From JBCDGZ01 sp038750655 (GTDB taxonomy: Bacteria; Bacteroidota; Bacteroidia; Chitinophagales; Saprospiraceae), in contig JBCDGZ010000142.1 in assembly GCA_038750655.1 (NCBI GenBank), positions 1-19,721 of the forward strand: a DNA stretch of 19,721 bases. Reading direction: 5' to 3'. Shown in pieces: positions 1-7,891 of the stretch. Every line of letters begins with the position of its first letter. Within the stretch, counting starts at the first letter, position 1. Both the position numbers and the translations under genes were made by a program. The notes beneath the pieces are model-generated. The model did no database searches, was not told where the DNA came from, and saw only the letters and a list, made by a program, of their open reading frames with translations.

Positions 1-275
1 TGCCAACAACTTGTCTTCAGTTGGAAGGTTGAAGAGGGAGAGTTAATCAGAAATCGCGTCCCCCCTCCCTTTATCCTCAAATCGCGAGGAAGACCACACT
101 GCAAAATACCTAGATTAGACTGGAAAGTTGACGGAGCTGAATCATCCCTTGAAGAGGATCGATGGAAATGAGGCATTGATTTTGCAGCGAGCATATCAAG
201 AGTAATTTTATAGCTAGGTAATTTATTTTTTCACTATATTTGTTGGTCATTTTTTCAAAAAAATTCCTGTAAACG
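1..275. other. Left-edge non-coding stretch upstream of gldJ
   Basis: No gene can be supported here. One reading frame is open from the edge to a stop at 44-46 and could be the last few codons of an upstream gene, but about 14 residues are too few to identify it. The last 70 bases are AT-rich and hold the probable gldJ promoter. A 9-bp inverted repeat (99-107 with 179-187) has a 71-base loop and is probably chance. Confidence 0.5.
235..242 (+). promoter_or_regulatory. Probable -7 element of the gldJ promoter
   Basis: TATATTTG matches the Bacteroidota vegetative -7 consensus TAnnTTTG and sits 33 bases before the gldJ start. I do not find a TTTG/TTG -33 element at the usual spacing, so this is half a promoter by sequence. 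Confidence 0.45.
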
Positions 276-1778
276 ATGAAAAAACTGCTGAAGTTAAGCT
301 CAGTTCTTTTCCTATTAGTATTCTTGATGAGTTCCTGCAGCAAGAAAGAAAGATCGGCGACTACCGGATGGAAGTACAACGATCAAAAATGGGGCGGCTT
401 TGAGAAGCTAGATTACGAAGGCCAGGCGACTGGTCCGAACCTGGTATTGGTTCAAGGAGGTACTTTTAGTATGGGTATCACTGACCAAGACGTTACTTAT
501 GATTGGAATGCCATTCCCCGCCGTGTTACGGTCTCCTCCTTTTATATGGATGAAACAGAAGTCGCCAATGTCGACTACAGGGAATATCTGTACTGGATCA
601 ATCGCGTATTCAGTGAATCCTACCCCGAAGTTTTTCAAAATGCACTTCCAGATTCTCTAGTCTGGCGTGAAGAGTTGTCCTACAACGAACCTTTCGTTGA
701 GACCTATTTCCGCCACCCTTCTTACGATAATTATCCAGTGGTAGGGGTAAACTGGATTCAGGCCAACGAATTCTGTAAGTGGAGAACGGACCGTGTAAAC
801 GAAATGATTCTGATCGAGAGAGGTGTACTGAACGCCAATCCAGAGCAGAAGGATGAAGATAACTTTAACACAGAATCTTATCTGGTAGGTCAATACCAGG
901 GAGATGTTCGTAAAAATCTGAAAGACATCAGAACCGGTGGTGAGCGTGCCGTACGTTTTGAGGATGGTATCCTGCTGCCTTCTTACCGTCTGCCGACGGA
1001 GGCAGAGTGGGAGTATGCCGCACTGGCCCTGATCGGTAACCAAACTTCTTCTAAGGATGAGCGCATCTCTGATCGTCGCCTCTTCCCTTGGAATGGCAAC
1101 ACCGTTCGCTACCAGAAGCGGGATAAGTACCAAGGACAAATCCTGGCCAACTTTAAGAGAGGCCGTGGTGACTATATGGGTATGGCTGGTAAATTGAATG
1201 ACCAGGCACATATTCCAGCTCCTGTTCGCTCTTACCTCCCTAATGACTTCGGTCTGTATCATATGGCAGGTAATGTGAACGAATGGACAATGGATCTCTA
1301 CCGTCCACTGACTAGTATGACTTTACGTGATGTTGAAAATCACGACTTGAATCCTTATCGTGGAGGTAAATTTGAGTCCAAAGTACTGGATGAGAATGGC
1401 CAGCCGGTTGAAAAGGATAGCTTGGGTCGCATTCGCTACCGCTACGTTGAAGATGATGAGGTAGCCAATCGCGAGAACTACAAGCGTGGTCAGGTCTACA
1501 ACTACCTCGATGGGGACAAAGAATCCTACGTACTCTACGATTACGGTAAGACGACTTTGATTAGTGATAAGTCAAGAGTCATCAAGGGAGGTTCTTGGGC
1601 CGATCGTGCCTTTTTCCTCTCTCCGGGTGCTCGCCGTTTCAAAGAAGAAGATAAAGCAGATCGTACCATCGGTTTCCGCTGTGCCATGACCCGTACGGGC
1701 GGACCTTCTGGCAACGACGATTCTGGAGGGAATGCCTTCAAGAAAAAAGGAAAAAAGGCTAAGCGCCGTTATAAATAG
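276..1778 (+). CDS. gldJ: Gliding motility / type IX secretion lipoprotein GldJ (SUMF1-like fold)
   Basis: 500-residue outer-membrane-type lipoprotein. Residues 1-20 form a signal peptide ending in a lipobox-like LMSSC, so Cys21 is the likely lipidated residue. From about 55 to 475 it has the formylglycine-generating-enzyme (SUMF1) fold: GGTFSMG at 61-67, RLPTEAEWEYAA at 238-249, MAGNVNEW at 330-337, KGGSW at 437-441 and TIGFRCAM at 464-471. The only cysteines are 21, 167 and 469, so the enzyme's catalytic cysteine pair is absent and a structural role is expected, as known for GldJ and GldK. The opening TGWKYND...GGFE and the murF neighbour favour GldJ; as I recall, gldJ also lies next to murF in Flavobacterium johnsoniae. 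The C-terminus is a strongly basic tail (489-500). GldJ is needed for gliding and type IX secretion in Flavobacterium. GldK is the main alternative. Confidence 0.85.
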   Translation: MKKLLKLSSVLFLLVFLMSSCSKKERSATTGWKYNDQKWGGFEKLDYEGQATGPNLVLVQGGTFSMGITDQDVTYDWNAIPRRVTVSSFYMDETEVANVDYREYLYWINRVFSESYPEVFQNALPDSLVWREELSYNEPFVETYFRHPSYDNYPVVGVNWIQANEFCKWRTDRVNEMILIERGVLNANPEQKDEDNFNTESYLVGQYQGDVRKNLKDIRTGGERAVRFEDGILLPSYRLPTEAEWEYAALALIGNQTSSKDERISDRRLFPWNGNTVRYQKRDKYQGQILANFKRGRGDYMGMAGKLNDQAHIPAPVRSYLPNDFGLYHMAGNVNEWTMDLYRPLTSMTLRDVENHDLNPYRGGKFESKVLDENGQPVEKDSLGRIRYRYVEDDEVANRENYKRGQVYNYLDGDKESYVLYDYGKTTLISDKSRVIKGGSWADRAFFLSPGARRFKEEDKADRTIGFRCAMTRTGGPSGNDDSGGNAFKKKGKKAKRRYK

Positions 1779-1818
1779 TGGTAGCTTGATCTTCACATAG
1801 CGACCTTGTCGCAGGAAG

Positions 1819-1852
1819 CCTCCATATCAGATTGCTGGTATGGAGGTTTTCT
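1819..1852 (+). terminator. Rho-independent terminator after gldJ
   Basis: An 11-bp stem (1819-1829 with 1836-1846, one T-G wobble) with a 6-base loop is followed by TTTTCTT. It lies 40 bases after the gldJ stop and separates gldJ from murF. Confidence 0.85.
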
Positions 1853-1855
1853 TAT

Positions 1856-1863
1856 TATATTTG
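1856..1863 (+). promoter_or_regulatory. Probable -7 element of the murF promoter
   Basis: TATATTTG fits TAnnTTTG and ends 22 bases before the murF ATG. A TTG at 1832-1834 lies 21 bases upstream, inside the loop region of the gldJ terminator. If both are used, the murF promoter is built into the tail of that terminator. Confidence 0.5.
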
Positions 1864-1885
1864 CGGGTCAAGAGCATAATTACCT

Positions 1886-3205
1886 ATGACCTCAATTGAA
1901 CAGCTTTATACCTACTATCGCCAGTACCCACTTGTAGTGACCGACAGTCGTCAGCTCAGCTCAGGGTCGCTCTTTTTTGCCCTTAAAGGAGAGCGTTTTG
2001 ATGGAAATAAATTTGCTGAGGAGGCCCTGAGCAAAGGAGCGGCCTACGCAGTGATCGATGACCCTGCTTACCAAAAAGGGGAACGCTGCCTCCTGGTCGA
2101 AGATGTCCTGACCAGCCTACAGCAGCTGGCTACCCATCATCGCACTCAATTTGACATTCCTATATTGGCCATTACGGGCAGCAATGGTAAAACCACGACT
2201 AAAGAAGTACTCCACAAGGTGCTCGCTGCTCACTACCGTACACATGCCACCAACGGCAACTTTAACAACCATATCGGCGTACCGCTCACCCTGCTGCGCA
2301 TGTCCACAGAAACGGAGATCGCCATCATCGAAATGGGCGCTAATCGCATCGGCGATATAGAAGAACTCTGTAAGATCGCCCGTCCCACCCACGGCCTGAT
2401 CACCAACGTCGGCAAAGCCCACCTCGAAGGCTTCGGCAGCGAGGAGGGCGTACGCCAGGGCAAGTCGGAGCTTTACCGCTTTCTGGCTGCCCATCGGGGC
2501 GTCGCCTTCATCAATATCGATGAGCCTCACCTGAGCGACCTCGCCGCCGTCGTCAATCGTCGATTGTACTATTATCGCAGTGAGACCCTAAGCGCGGATC
2601 CTCAGCATTTTGAGATCAAAGTACTGGGCATCAGCCCCTACGTTCGAGTGGCTTTCCGCGAGGAGGAGGAAGAGCTGATTTGCCATAGCCGCCTGATCGG
2701 TGCTTACAATGTGAATAATATTATGACGGGTATTGCTGTAGGTCAATATTTCAAAGTTCCCGCCGATCAGATCAAGGCCGCCATTGAATCGTACATTCCT
2801 AAAAACAACCGCTCCGAGCTGCTGGAATACGGCGGCAATCACTATATCCTGGATGCCTACAACGCCAATCCAAATAGTATGCGTGGAGCGATAGACCATT
2901 TCGCCAGCTTGCCTGCGGCCCCCAAGATGGCCATTCTGGGCGATATGCTGGAGCTTGGCCCTTACAGCCAGGCTGAGCACCAGGCCCTGGTGGATTATGC
3001 TGGAGGACTGGGCTTCGAGGAGCTGGTGCTGGTCGGGGCGGCCTTCGGCGAGCTGAAGGAACCGGGCTCCGCCCGGCATTTCGCCGACGTCACGGCCCTG
3101 CGGGCCTGGTTCGACCAACAAGCCTTCGGCGGCTATCACATCTTGCTGAAAGGTTCGCGAGGTATTGGTTTGGAGCGCCTGCTCAAATCTTCCGCTTCTC
3201 CGTAA
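1886..3205 (+). CDS. murF: UDP-N-acetylmuramoyl-tripeptide--D-alanyl-D-alanine ligase (MurF)
   Basis: Cytoplasmic Mur ligase that uses ATP to add D-Ala-D-Ala to the UDP-MurNAc-tripeptide, the last cytoplasmic step of peptidoglycan precursor synthesis. The 439 residues are of normal length and show the three Mur ligase domains. These are an N-terminal UDP-substrate domain (TDSRQLSSGSLFFAL at 19-33), a central ATPase domain with P-loop GSNGKTTTK at 98-106, EMGANRIGDI at 149-158 and TNVGKAHLEGFGS at 173-185, and a C-terminal domain with DAYNANPNSM at 323-332 and LKGSRGIGLE at 421-430. It has its own promoter candidate after the gldJ terminator. Its last 23 bases overlap the 3' end of the convergent minus-strand gene. 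Base composition rises in GC toward the 3' end. Confidence 0.96.
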   Translation: MTSIEQLYTYYRQYPLVVTDSRQLSSGSLFFALKGERFDGNKFAEEALSKGAAYAVIDDPAYQKGERCLLVEDVLTSLQQLATHHRTQFDIPILAITGSNGKTTTKEVLHKVLAAHYRTHATNGNFNNHIGVPLTLLRMSTETEIAIIEMGANRIGDIEELCKIARPTHGLITNVGKAHLEGFGSEEGVRQGKSELYRFLAAHRGVAFINIDEPHLSDLAAVVNRRLYYYRSETLSADPQHFEIKVLGISPYVRVAFREEEEELICHSRLIGAYNVNNIMTGIAVGQYFKVPADQIKAAIESYIPKNNRSELLEYGGNHYILDAYNANPNSMRGAIDHFASLPAAPKMAILGDMLELGPYSQAEHQALVDYAGGLGFEELVLVGAAFGELKEPGSARHFADVTALRAWFDQQAFGGYHILLKGSRGIGLERLLKSSASP

Positions 3206-4304
3206 AGCGCTTATAAGCATTCAGTAGGCGCTGCGGCAGCTCATCTTTACAGGCCAGCACATAGTCTTTATAAGAACAGGGAATGAGTCGATGGCGCTGG
3301 TATTTCTTCTGCTGTCGCAGCGGTAATTGTACCCACCAACGGCCGCTTTTGGGGCTTTTCCAGAAAGTGAGGTAATAGTCTAGCTTTTTAAATTCGACGA
3401 TGTATTCGAGCAGCCCCTCGTTCGAAACCGGAAAATCCTGCTTGCGATTGTAGTAGCCGTCGAGGAAGTACCAGATCATCTGGGCCATGAACAGTGCGGT
3501 TTGGTCGCGTTGATCATGGAGGGTTTGGAAGCCATAGAAGCCGATGGAGCTGAGCTTGTCGCTCATACCGGCGTAGCGGCTGATGGTGCAGGCCTCTTCG
3601 ATGTGGAGGCCACTGGGGGTGGGGGCGGCCTGCGCGGGGGCCTCGCTAGAGCGCATGGCGGCAATGTTGAAGCTGAGCATATCGGCGTCTCGGATCAGCG
3701 GCTCGGCTTCTTCCAACTCCGGACGGAGGTGCCCCAGGCGGAGGTATTCGAAGTTGAGTTTATCAAAATTATCCAGAACAGAACGCGGCGTGTAGTAAGA
3801 TTGGTGGCCAATAAAACCAAGGTTGAAAAGGCGTGGTTTCTTAGATTTTAGCAAATCATTGATTAAGCCCCGCTTTTTTTTCCGACGATCAGGCTGAAAA
3901 TCAATTTTTTCATCAACCATGACCAGATTGACCATTTGCTGAAAACTCTGGTATGCCTTAAACTGCGCGTGGATAGGAGCGGCCGTATTGGCGATCACTA
4001 GCGGAAAGAGCCCACTGACCAGCAATTCGCTGAGGAGAGAAATGATAAACGAAGGATCTTCATTGCCTACATTCCCCAGGTCGACAATCCGCATTTTACG
4101 AAAAGGAAAATCAAGGCTATAAAGGGCATTGCGGATCGCATTGGTATCCGCTTCTCCTACTCCGACAATAGCAATGTGATAGTCGGCAAGATTGGGCAGA
4201 TAATCCTGATAAATGAAGATTCGTCGACCCAGTTGTCGTCTTGAAAGTTGATCGTAAACGGAAATCTGTTTAAGGTCGACGGGGCGAAGCCAGTGGTTGA
4301 GCAT
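3183..4304 (-). CDS. Arginase/formimidoylglutamase-fold protein, probably inactive
   Basis: 373 residues with the layout of the ureohydrolase (arginase/agmatinase/formimidoylglutamase) family, as seen in a Bacteroidota-specific branch. The clearest stretch is DADMLSFNIAAMRSSEAP at 206-223 followed by EEACTISRYAGMSDKL at 236-251. The metal-binding motifs are eroded. The usual GG(D/S)H region reads ANTAAPIH (105-112), DAHxD reads DEKID (131-135), and SFDxDxxDP reads SFNIAAMRSSEA. Two of the expected aspartates (131, 135) remain. I infer loss or change of the binuclear manganese site, so a hydrolase function should not be assumed. The gene is tail-to-tail with murF, overlapping it by 23 bases, and divergent from the dehydrogenase at 4507. 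A TACTTTTG -7 candidate lies at 4378-4385 on its strand. Confidence 0.75.
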   Translation of the reverse strand: MLNHWLRPVDLKQISVYDQLSRRQLGRRIFIYQDYLPNLADYHIAIVGVGEADTNAIRNALYSLDFPFRKMRIVDLGNVGNEDPSFIISLLSELLVSGLFPLVIANTAAPIHAQFKAYQSFQQMVNLVMVDEKIDFQPDRRKKKRGLINDLLKSKKPRLFNLGFIGHQSYYTPRSVLDNFDKLNFEYLRLGHLRPELEEAEPLIRDADMLSFNIAAMRSSEAPAQAAPTPSGLHIEEACTISRYAGMSDKLSSIGFYGFQTLHDQRDQTALFMAQMIWYFLDGYYNRKQDFPVSNEGLLEYIVEFKKLDYYLTFWKSPKSGRWWVQLPLRQQKKYQRHRLIPCSYKDYVLACKDELPQRLLNAYKRFTEKRKI

Positions 4305-4377
4305 GGATATACAAAAATTTTGGACCTCTGATTGAGGCTTTCAGATACTACTTATACCAAAGCGAGAAACTTTGCTA

Positions 4378-4385
4378 CAAAAGTA
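4378..4385 (-). promoter_or_regulatory. Candidate -7 element for the arginase-fold gene
   Basis: On the minus strand this reads TACTTTTG, an exact TAnnTTTG match about 75 bases upstream of the start at 4304. The nearest upstream TTG is 25 bases away, longer than the usual spacing, so the -33 element is unclear. Confidence 0.35.
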
Positions 4386-4433
4386 GTTAAATGTTTTTTT
4401 TTCCGCCTAACAATAGATAAAATTGCATCGATT

Positions 4434-4443
4434 ACTGTACAGT
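4434..4443. repeat. 10-bp perfect palindrome in divergent intergenic region
   Basis: ACTGTACAGT is its own reverse complement and lies between the divergent genes starting at 4304 (-) and 4507 (+), with another GTAC a few bases downstream. The position would suit an operator. The sequence alone does not prove one. Confidence 0.3.
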
Positions 4444-4506
4444 CAATGTACGGGCCCTAACTTTCATAAAGCATTCATTATTAGTTGCTTTTGTTAATAA
4501 TTTCAC

Positions 4507-5736
4507 ATGAAATCTTTACTAAAAAAATACAAAGAAACACAACCCGAGATTGTGTTTGAATGGTCCGACCACCTCACTGACGCCAAAGGTTGGATTGTCA
4601 TTAACTCACTTCGAAATGGTGCAGCAGGGGGAGGTACCCGGATGCGTAAAGGCTTGACAAAGGAGGAGGTGATCTCGCTGGCTAAGGTGATGGAGATCAA
4701 GTTTTCGGTCTGCGGGCCAGCTATCGGTGGCGCAAAGTCCGGTATCAATTTTGACCCCAACGACCCTCGTCGCAATGAGGTGCTTAAGCGTTGGTACAAA
4801 GTGGCTTTTCCTATCTTGAAAAACTACTACGGAACGGGTGGAGATTTAAATGTGGATGAACTCAAGGACGTCATCCCGATGACGGAAGAGCTGGGGTTAT
4901 GGCATCCTCAAGAAGGCATTGTCAATGGCCATTTGCATTCCCCTAAAGGAGAGCGAATTAAGGTTTTGGGACAACTTCGTCAGGGCTGCGCAAAAATTAT
5001 TGAAAATACGAATTATGTACCTGAGGGGGAGAAATATGCAGTAGCAGATATGATTACTGGCTATGGAGTCGCCGAATCAGTGAAACATTATTATCAGGTC
5101 TTTCGTAATAGTCAACTGAAAGATAAAAAAGTGATCATTCAGGGATGGGGCAACGTCGCCTCGGCCGCTGGGTGGTACCTCGCCAAAGCTGGTGCTAAGA
5201 TCATTGGTATTATCGATAAGAACAATGGCCTGATCAAGAAGGAAGGATTTACTGAGGAGGAAGCAGAGTCACTGTTCATACATAAAGATGGTAACAAGTT
5301 GGATGCTGCACACGCACTTTCTTTTGAGAAGACTAACGAACAGATTTGGAGCCTGGGGGCCGATATATTCATCCCTGGCGCTGCCTCTAAATTGGTGACT
5401 CGCGAGCAAGTAGACGCGATGCTGAAAGCAGGATTAGAAGTCATTTCTTGCGGAGCGAATGTTCCATTTATCGATGATGAGGTATTTTTTGGAGAAACTG
5501 CTAGCTATGCAGATATGCAGGTGAGCCTCATTCCAGACTTCATTGCTAACTGCGGAATGGCACGTGTTTTTGCCTATTTGATGCAGTCGGATGCCAAGGT
5601 TACAGACGTGGCGATCTTCTCTGATGTTTCGCAGACAATACGTCAAGCTTTAGAGGCAATTTATGCCCAAAATCCGGACGAAAAGAATATTTCGACGACG
5701 GCTTTAAAAATGGCTTTAGAGAAGTTAATGGACTGA
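4507..5736 (+). CDS. Glu/Leu/Phe/Val dehydrogenase
   Basis: 409-residue NAD(P)-dependent amino-acid dehydrogenase that interconverts an L-amino acid with its 2-oxo acid and ammonium. The N-terminal substrate domain carries GGGTRMRKG at 41-49, GPAIGGAKSGINFDP at 70-84 with the conserved Lys77, and YGTGGDLNVDE at 108-118 with the catalytic-type Asp113. A Rossmann domain follows, with QGWGNVASAA at 212-221 as the dinucleotide loop and an acidic-end beta strand (IIGIID) after it. Length and motifs fit the form widespread in Bacteroidota. The preferred amino acid (glutamate or a branched-chain residue) cannot be read from sequence alone, so no gene symbol is given. It stands alone. The ATG at 4507 is preferred because family similarity starts at once (MKSLLKKY...). 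Confidence 0.9.
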   Translation: MKSLLKKYKETQPEIVFEWSDHLTDAKGWIVINSLRNGAAGGGTRMRKGLTKEEVISLAKVMEIKFSVCGPAIGGAKSGINFDPNDPRRNEVLKRWYKVAFPILKNYYGTGGDLNVDELKDVIPMTEELGLWHPQEGIVNGHLHSPKGERIKVLGQLRQGCAKIIENTNYVPEGEKYAVADMITGYGVAESVKHYYQVFRNSQLKDKKVIIQGWGNVASAAGWYLAKAGAKIIGIIDKNNGLIKKEGFTEEEAESLFIHKDGNKLDAAHALSFEKTNEQIWSLGADIFIPGAASKLVTREQVDAMLKAGLEVISCGANVPFIDDEVFFGETASYADMQVSLIPDFIANCGMARVFAYLMQSDAKVTDVAIFSDVSQTIRQALEAIYAQNPDEKNISTTALKMALEKLMD

Positions 5737-5753
5737 AAATAAAGGACTTTTAA

Positions 5754-5784
5754 TTTGACATCTTAGGTAAAAATTCTATATTTA
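5754..5784 (+). promoter_or_regulatory. Distal promoter upstream of the OmpA-type gene
   Basis: TTTG (5754-5757), a 19-base spacer, then TATATTTA (5777-5784). This follows the Bacteroidota TTTG-N19-TAnnTTTG pattern with one mismatch in the last base. A transcript from here would have a leader of about 160 bases. Confidence 0.5.
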
Positions 5785-5847
5785 CTCCATTAAGTACCAA
5801 AATAAAGTGGTGCCCTTTGAGGTGTTGGTAAAAAATGATTCAAATTA

Positions 5848-5878
5848 TTTGTGACGTTGAAAAAAAACAATACTTTTG
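5848..5878 (+). promoter_or_regulatory. Proximal promoter of the OmpA-type gene
   Basis: TTTG (5848-5851), a 19-base spacer, then TACTTTTG (5871-5878) is an exact match to the Bacteroidota vegetative consensus. It predicts a start near 5884 and an A/T-rich leader of about 70 bases. Confidence 0.75.
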
Positions 5879-5956
5879 TACTTCGAATAAGTTAGACTTT
5901 TTTATTATAAGTAATAATCGCCTATTTTTTTTAAAATAATTTCAAAGTAAAACCCT

Positions 5957-7657
5957 ATGACAAGGAAAATCTATTCATTATTCGTTTTGATTCTGTGTGT
6001 ATCCCTATGCACATCAGGTATCGCTCAAGACGACGACACTTCCTACCAAGGTCTTAAATTTAGCTCTCAGCCGAAGCATCAGTCTGAGATCGGTGTTAAT
6101 TTAGGACACTTCATGGTATTAGGAGACATCCAGCCACGTCTAGGATGGGGGGCTGGTGTTCATTTCCGTAGAGCTTTCGATTATGCCTTCGCCTGGAGAG
6201 TTGACTTCATGTATGGACAAGGTCGAGGTTTGGAGCCACGTAATAGTGGTGGATCAGAAAGATCTGCTGCCGCCAATTCTGTACTCAGAGATTTGGGATA
6301 CGGTACTGGCGATACTCAATATTTCCATAATTACAGGACGGAGTATACGTCTCTTACTGTTCAAGGAATCTGGAGCCTGAATTCTTTTGGCTACAAGAAA
6401 AAGAGCAGAAAAGTGAACTGGTATATCTTTGCTGGTCTCGGTGTAGATCGCTTCCAGACTTACTACGATGCCCTGAACGGTAATGTCCCTTATAATTATG
6501 ATGCAATTAGCACTGTAGGACTCGAAAATTCTCGGGATGCTCGTCAAGATGTTAGAGATGAGCTTAGAGATTTGTTGGATGGTGATTATGAAACTCCAGC
6601 AGAAATCGGCAGTGGTCGTCGTGATGATGACGATAGAGAAGGATTCAGACTTAACATTCACGCCAATGCTGGTCTAGGTGTTTCTTTCAAGCTGTCTGAG
6701 AAGATCAATATCGGTTTGGAGCACCAGGTAAGTATTCTCTTCGGAAACGAAAGTGACTTGATTGACGGTTACCGTTGGAGAAATGCTACTGACTTGACTC
6801 AGTACCGTGATCTGGTTAATTATACTAATATCCGTGTTAACTTCAACATTGGTAAGAAAGAAGAGGCTTCTGAGCCACTGTGGTGGGTTAGCCCATTAGG
6901 CTTGCTCGCTGATGACCTTGCTGAGGTTAAAGCTCGTCCAATTCTGGATATGACAGATACAGATAAAGATGGTGTTATCGATATGATCGATCAAGAGAAA
7001 GATACTAGAGAAGGTTGTGCCGTAGATACTCGCGGTATCATTCTCGATAGTGATGGTGATGGCATCGTTGATTGTGATGATGATGAGCCACACTCTCCTC
7101 CAGGTTATAAGACAGACACTAAAGGTATCGCTCAGGTTCCAGATCCTGGTTACACCAATGAGTCTGACGTAAATAGAATCGTTGATGCTAAGCTGGGTGA
7201 GTTCAAGGCAACCATGCCTACTCCGGACCCAACCAACTGGTTCCTTCCAATGGTTCACTTCGATCTCGATAGGTACTCCATCAAGAGTAGTGAGTTTGCT
7301 AAGTTGCACCACATCGCAAGCGTGATGAAACTTAATCCAAGCGTTCGTGTCGTCGCTAAAGGCCATACTGACCGCCTGGCTGGTAACTGCTACAATGATG
7401 TATTGTCTTTCAATCGCGCTAATGCTGCTATTGATTACTTAGTTAATAAGTACAACATTGCAAGAGATCGCTTCGTCCTCAACTGGGGTGGTGAAAATGA
7501 CGCTTTGGTACAAAGCAATGGTTCTAACCTGATCAACCGTCGTGTTGAATTCATGGTTGCTACTGACCAATCTGAGATGGGACGCCCAGACTGTGGCGTT
7601 AGCAATGCAGGCTCAGGTGGTACGAAGTACTCTGGAAATAAAGAAGCTGGCTACTAA
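5957..7657 (+). CDS. OmpA-family outer membrane protein with calcium-type repeats
   Basis: 566 residues. Residues 1-24 are a signal peptide ending near GIAQ. Residues about 40-300 look like an outer-membrane beta-barrel: alternating strands, many aromatic residues, and repeats such as GVNLGHF, GWGAGVHF and GLGVSFKL. A short thrombospondin type-3-like, Asp-rich linker follows (DTDKDGVIDMID at 334-345 and DSDGDGIVDCDDD at 364-376), of the kind that binds calcium. Residues about 430-535 are an OmpA C-terminal domain that binds peptidoglycan: FDLDRYSI at 435-442, KGHTD at 468-472, SFNRANAAIDYL at 484-495 and NRRVEF at 527-532. It therefore likely anchors the outer membrane to the cell wall. Two promoters and a 16-bp terminator suggest high expression as a single gene. 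Confidence 0.9.
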   Translation: MTRKIYSLFVLILCVSLCTSGIAQDDDTSYQGLKFSSQPKHQSEIGVNLGHFMVLGDIQPRLGWGAGVHFRRAFDYAFAWRVDFMYGQGRGLEPRNSGGSERSAAANSVLRDLGYGTGDTQYFHNYRTEYTSLTVQGIWSLNSFGYKKKSRKVNWYIFAGLGVDRFQTYYDALNGNVPYNYDAISTVGLENSRDARQDVRDELRDLLDGDYETPAEIGSGRRDDDDREGFRLNIHANAGLGVSFKLSEKINIGLEHQVSILFGNESDLIDGYRWRNATDLTQYRDLVNYTNIRVNFNIGKKEEASEPLWWVSPLGLLADDLAEVKARPILDMTDTDKDGVIDMIDQEKDTREGCAVDTRGIILDSDGDGIVDCDDDEPHSPPGYKTDTKGIAQVPDPGYTNESDVNRIVDAKLGEFKATMPTPDPTNWFLPMVHFDLDRYSIKSSEFAKLHHIASVMKLNPSVRVVAKGHTDRLAGNCYNDVLSFNRANAAIDYLVNKYNIARDRFVLNWGGENDALVQSNGSNLINRRVEFMVATDQSEMGRPDCGVSNAGSGGTKYSGNKEAGY

Positions 7658-7677
7658 TAGTCGCCTAAGCTTTTAGC

Positions 7678-7713
7678 AAAAAAGGATCGTTGAATGCTCA
7701 ACGGTCCTTTTTT
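7678..7713 (+). terminator. Strong terminator after the OmpA-type gene
   Basis: A 16-bp stem (7678-7693 with 7698-7713, one T-G wobble) with a 4-base ATGC loop. The stem starts with six A and ends with six T, so it could act in both directions. Confidence 0.92.
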
Positions 7714-7736
7714 GTTTATTGGATATTACATCTGTC

Positions 7737-7776
7737 GCCGTGTTCCCTGGCGGGAGCTATGTATACACACAACGCA
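7737..7776. repeat. Degenerate hairpin, copy 1 of 3
   Basis: The left arm and core CGCCGTGTTCCCTGGCGGGA are 16 of 20 identical to copy 3. The inner stem TCCC/GGGA is intact, while the right outer arm has decayed and ends in ATACACAC. Read as a worn copy of the same palindrome. Confidence 0.45.
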
Positions 7777-7828
7777 GATTTATTGAAATAGCCCCTTGGA
7801 ATCTTCGATTTAGCCCCATTCGTCAAGG

Positions 7829-7853
7829 CAGTGTCTCTCGCAAGAGGACACTG
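7829..7853. repeat. Hairpin with GNRA-type loop, copy 2 of 3
   Basis: CAGTGTC (7829-7835) pairs with GACACTG (7847-7853). After one unpaired T, CTC pairs with GAG around a GCAA tetraloop. There is no T-run after it, so it does not look like a terminator. Confidence 0.65.
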
Positions 7854-7891
7854 ACCATACTACAAAAGTGGGACTTCAGTGAGAAAAAATC

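Noticed and set aside
99..187. 9-bp inverted repeat CTGCAAAAT / ATTTTGCAG
   Set aside because: A 71-base loop, no extension of the stem and no link to a gene. Expected by chance at this scale.
3062..3076. CCGGGC-TCC-GCCCGG hairpin
   Set aside because: It lies inside the murF coding sequence in a GC-rich stretch, with no T-run. Probably codon composition.
2588..3220. 210-residue frame antisense to murF
   Set aside because: murF covers the region with all family motifs. No recognisable protein on the other strand.
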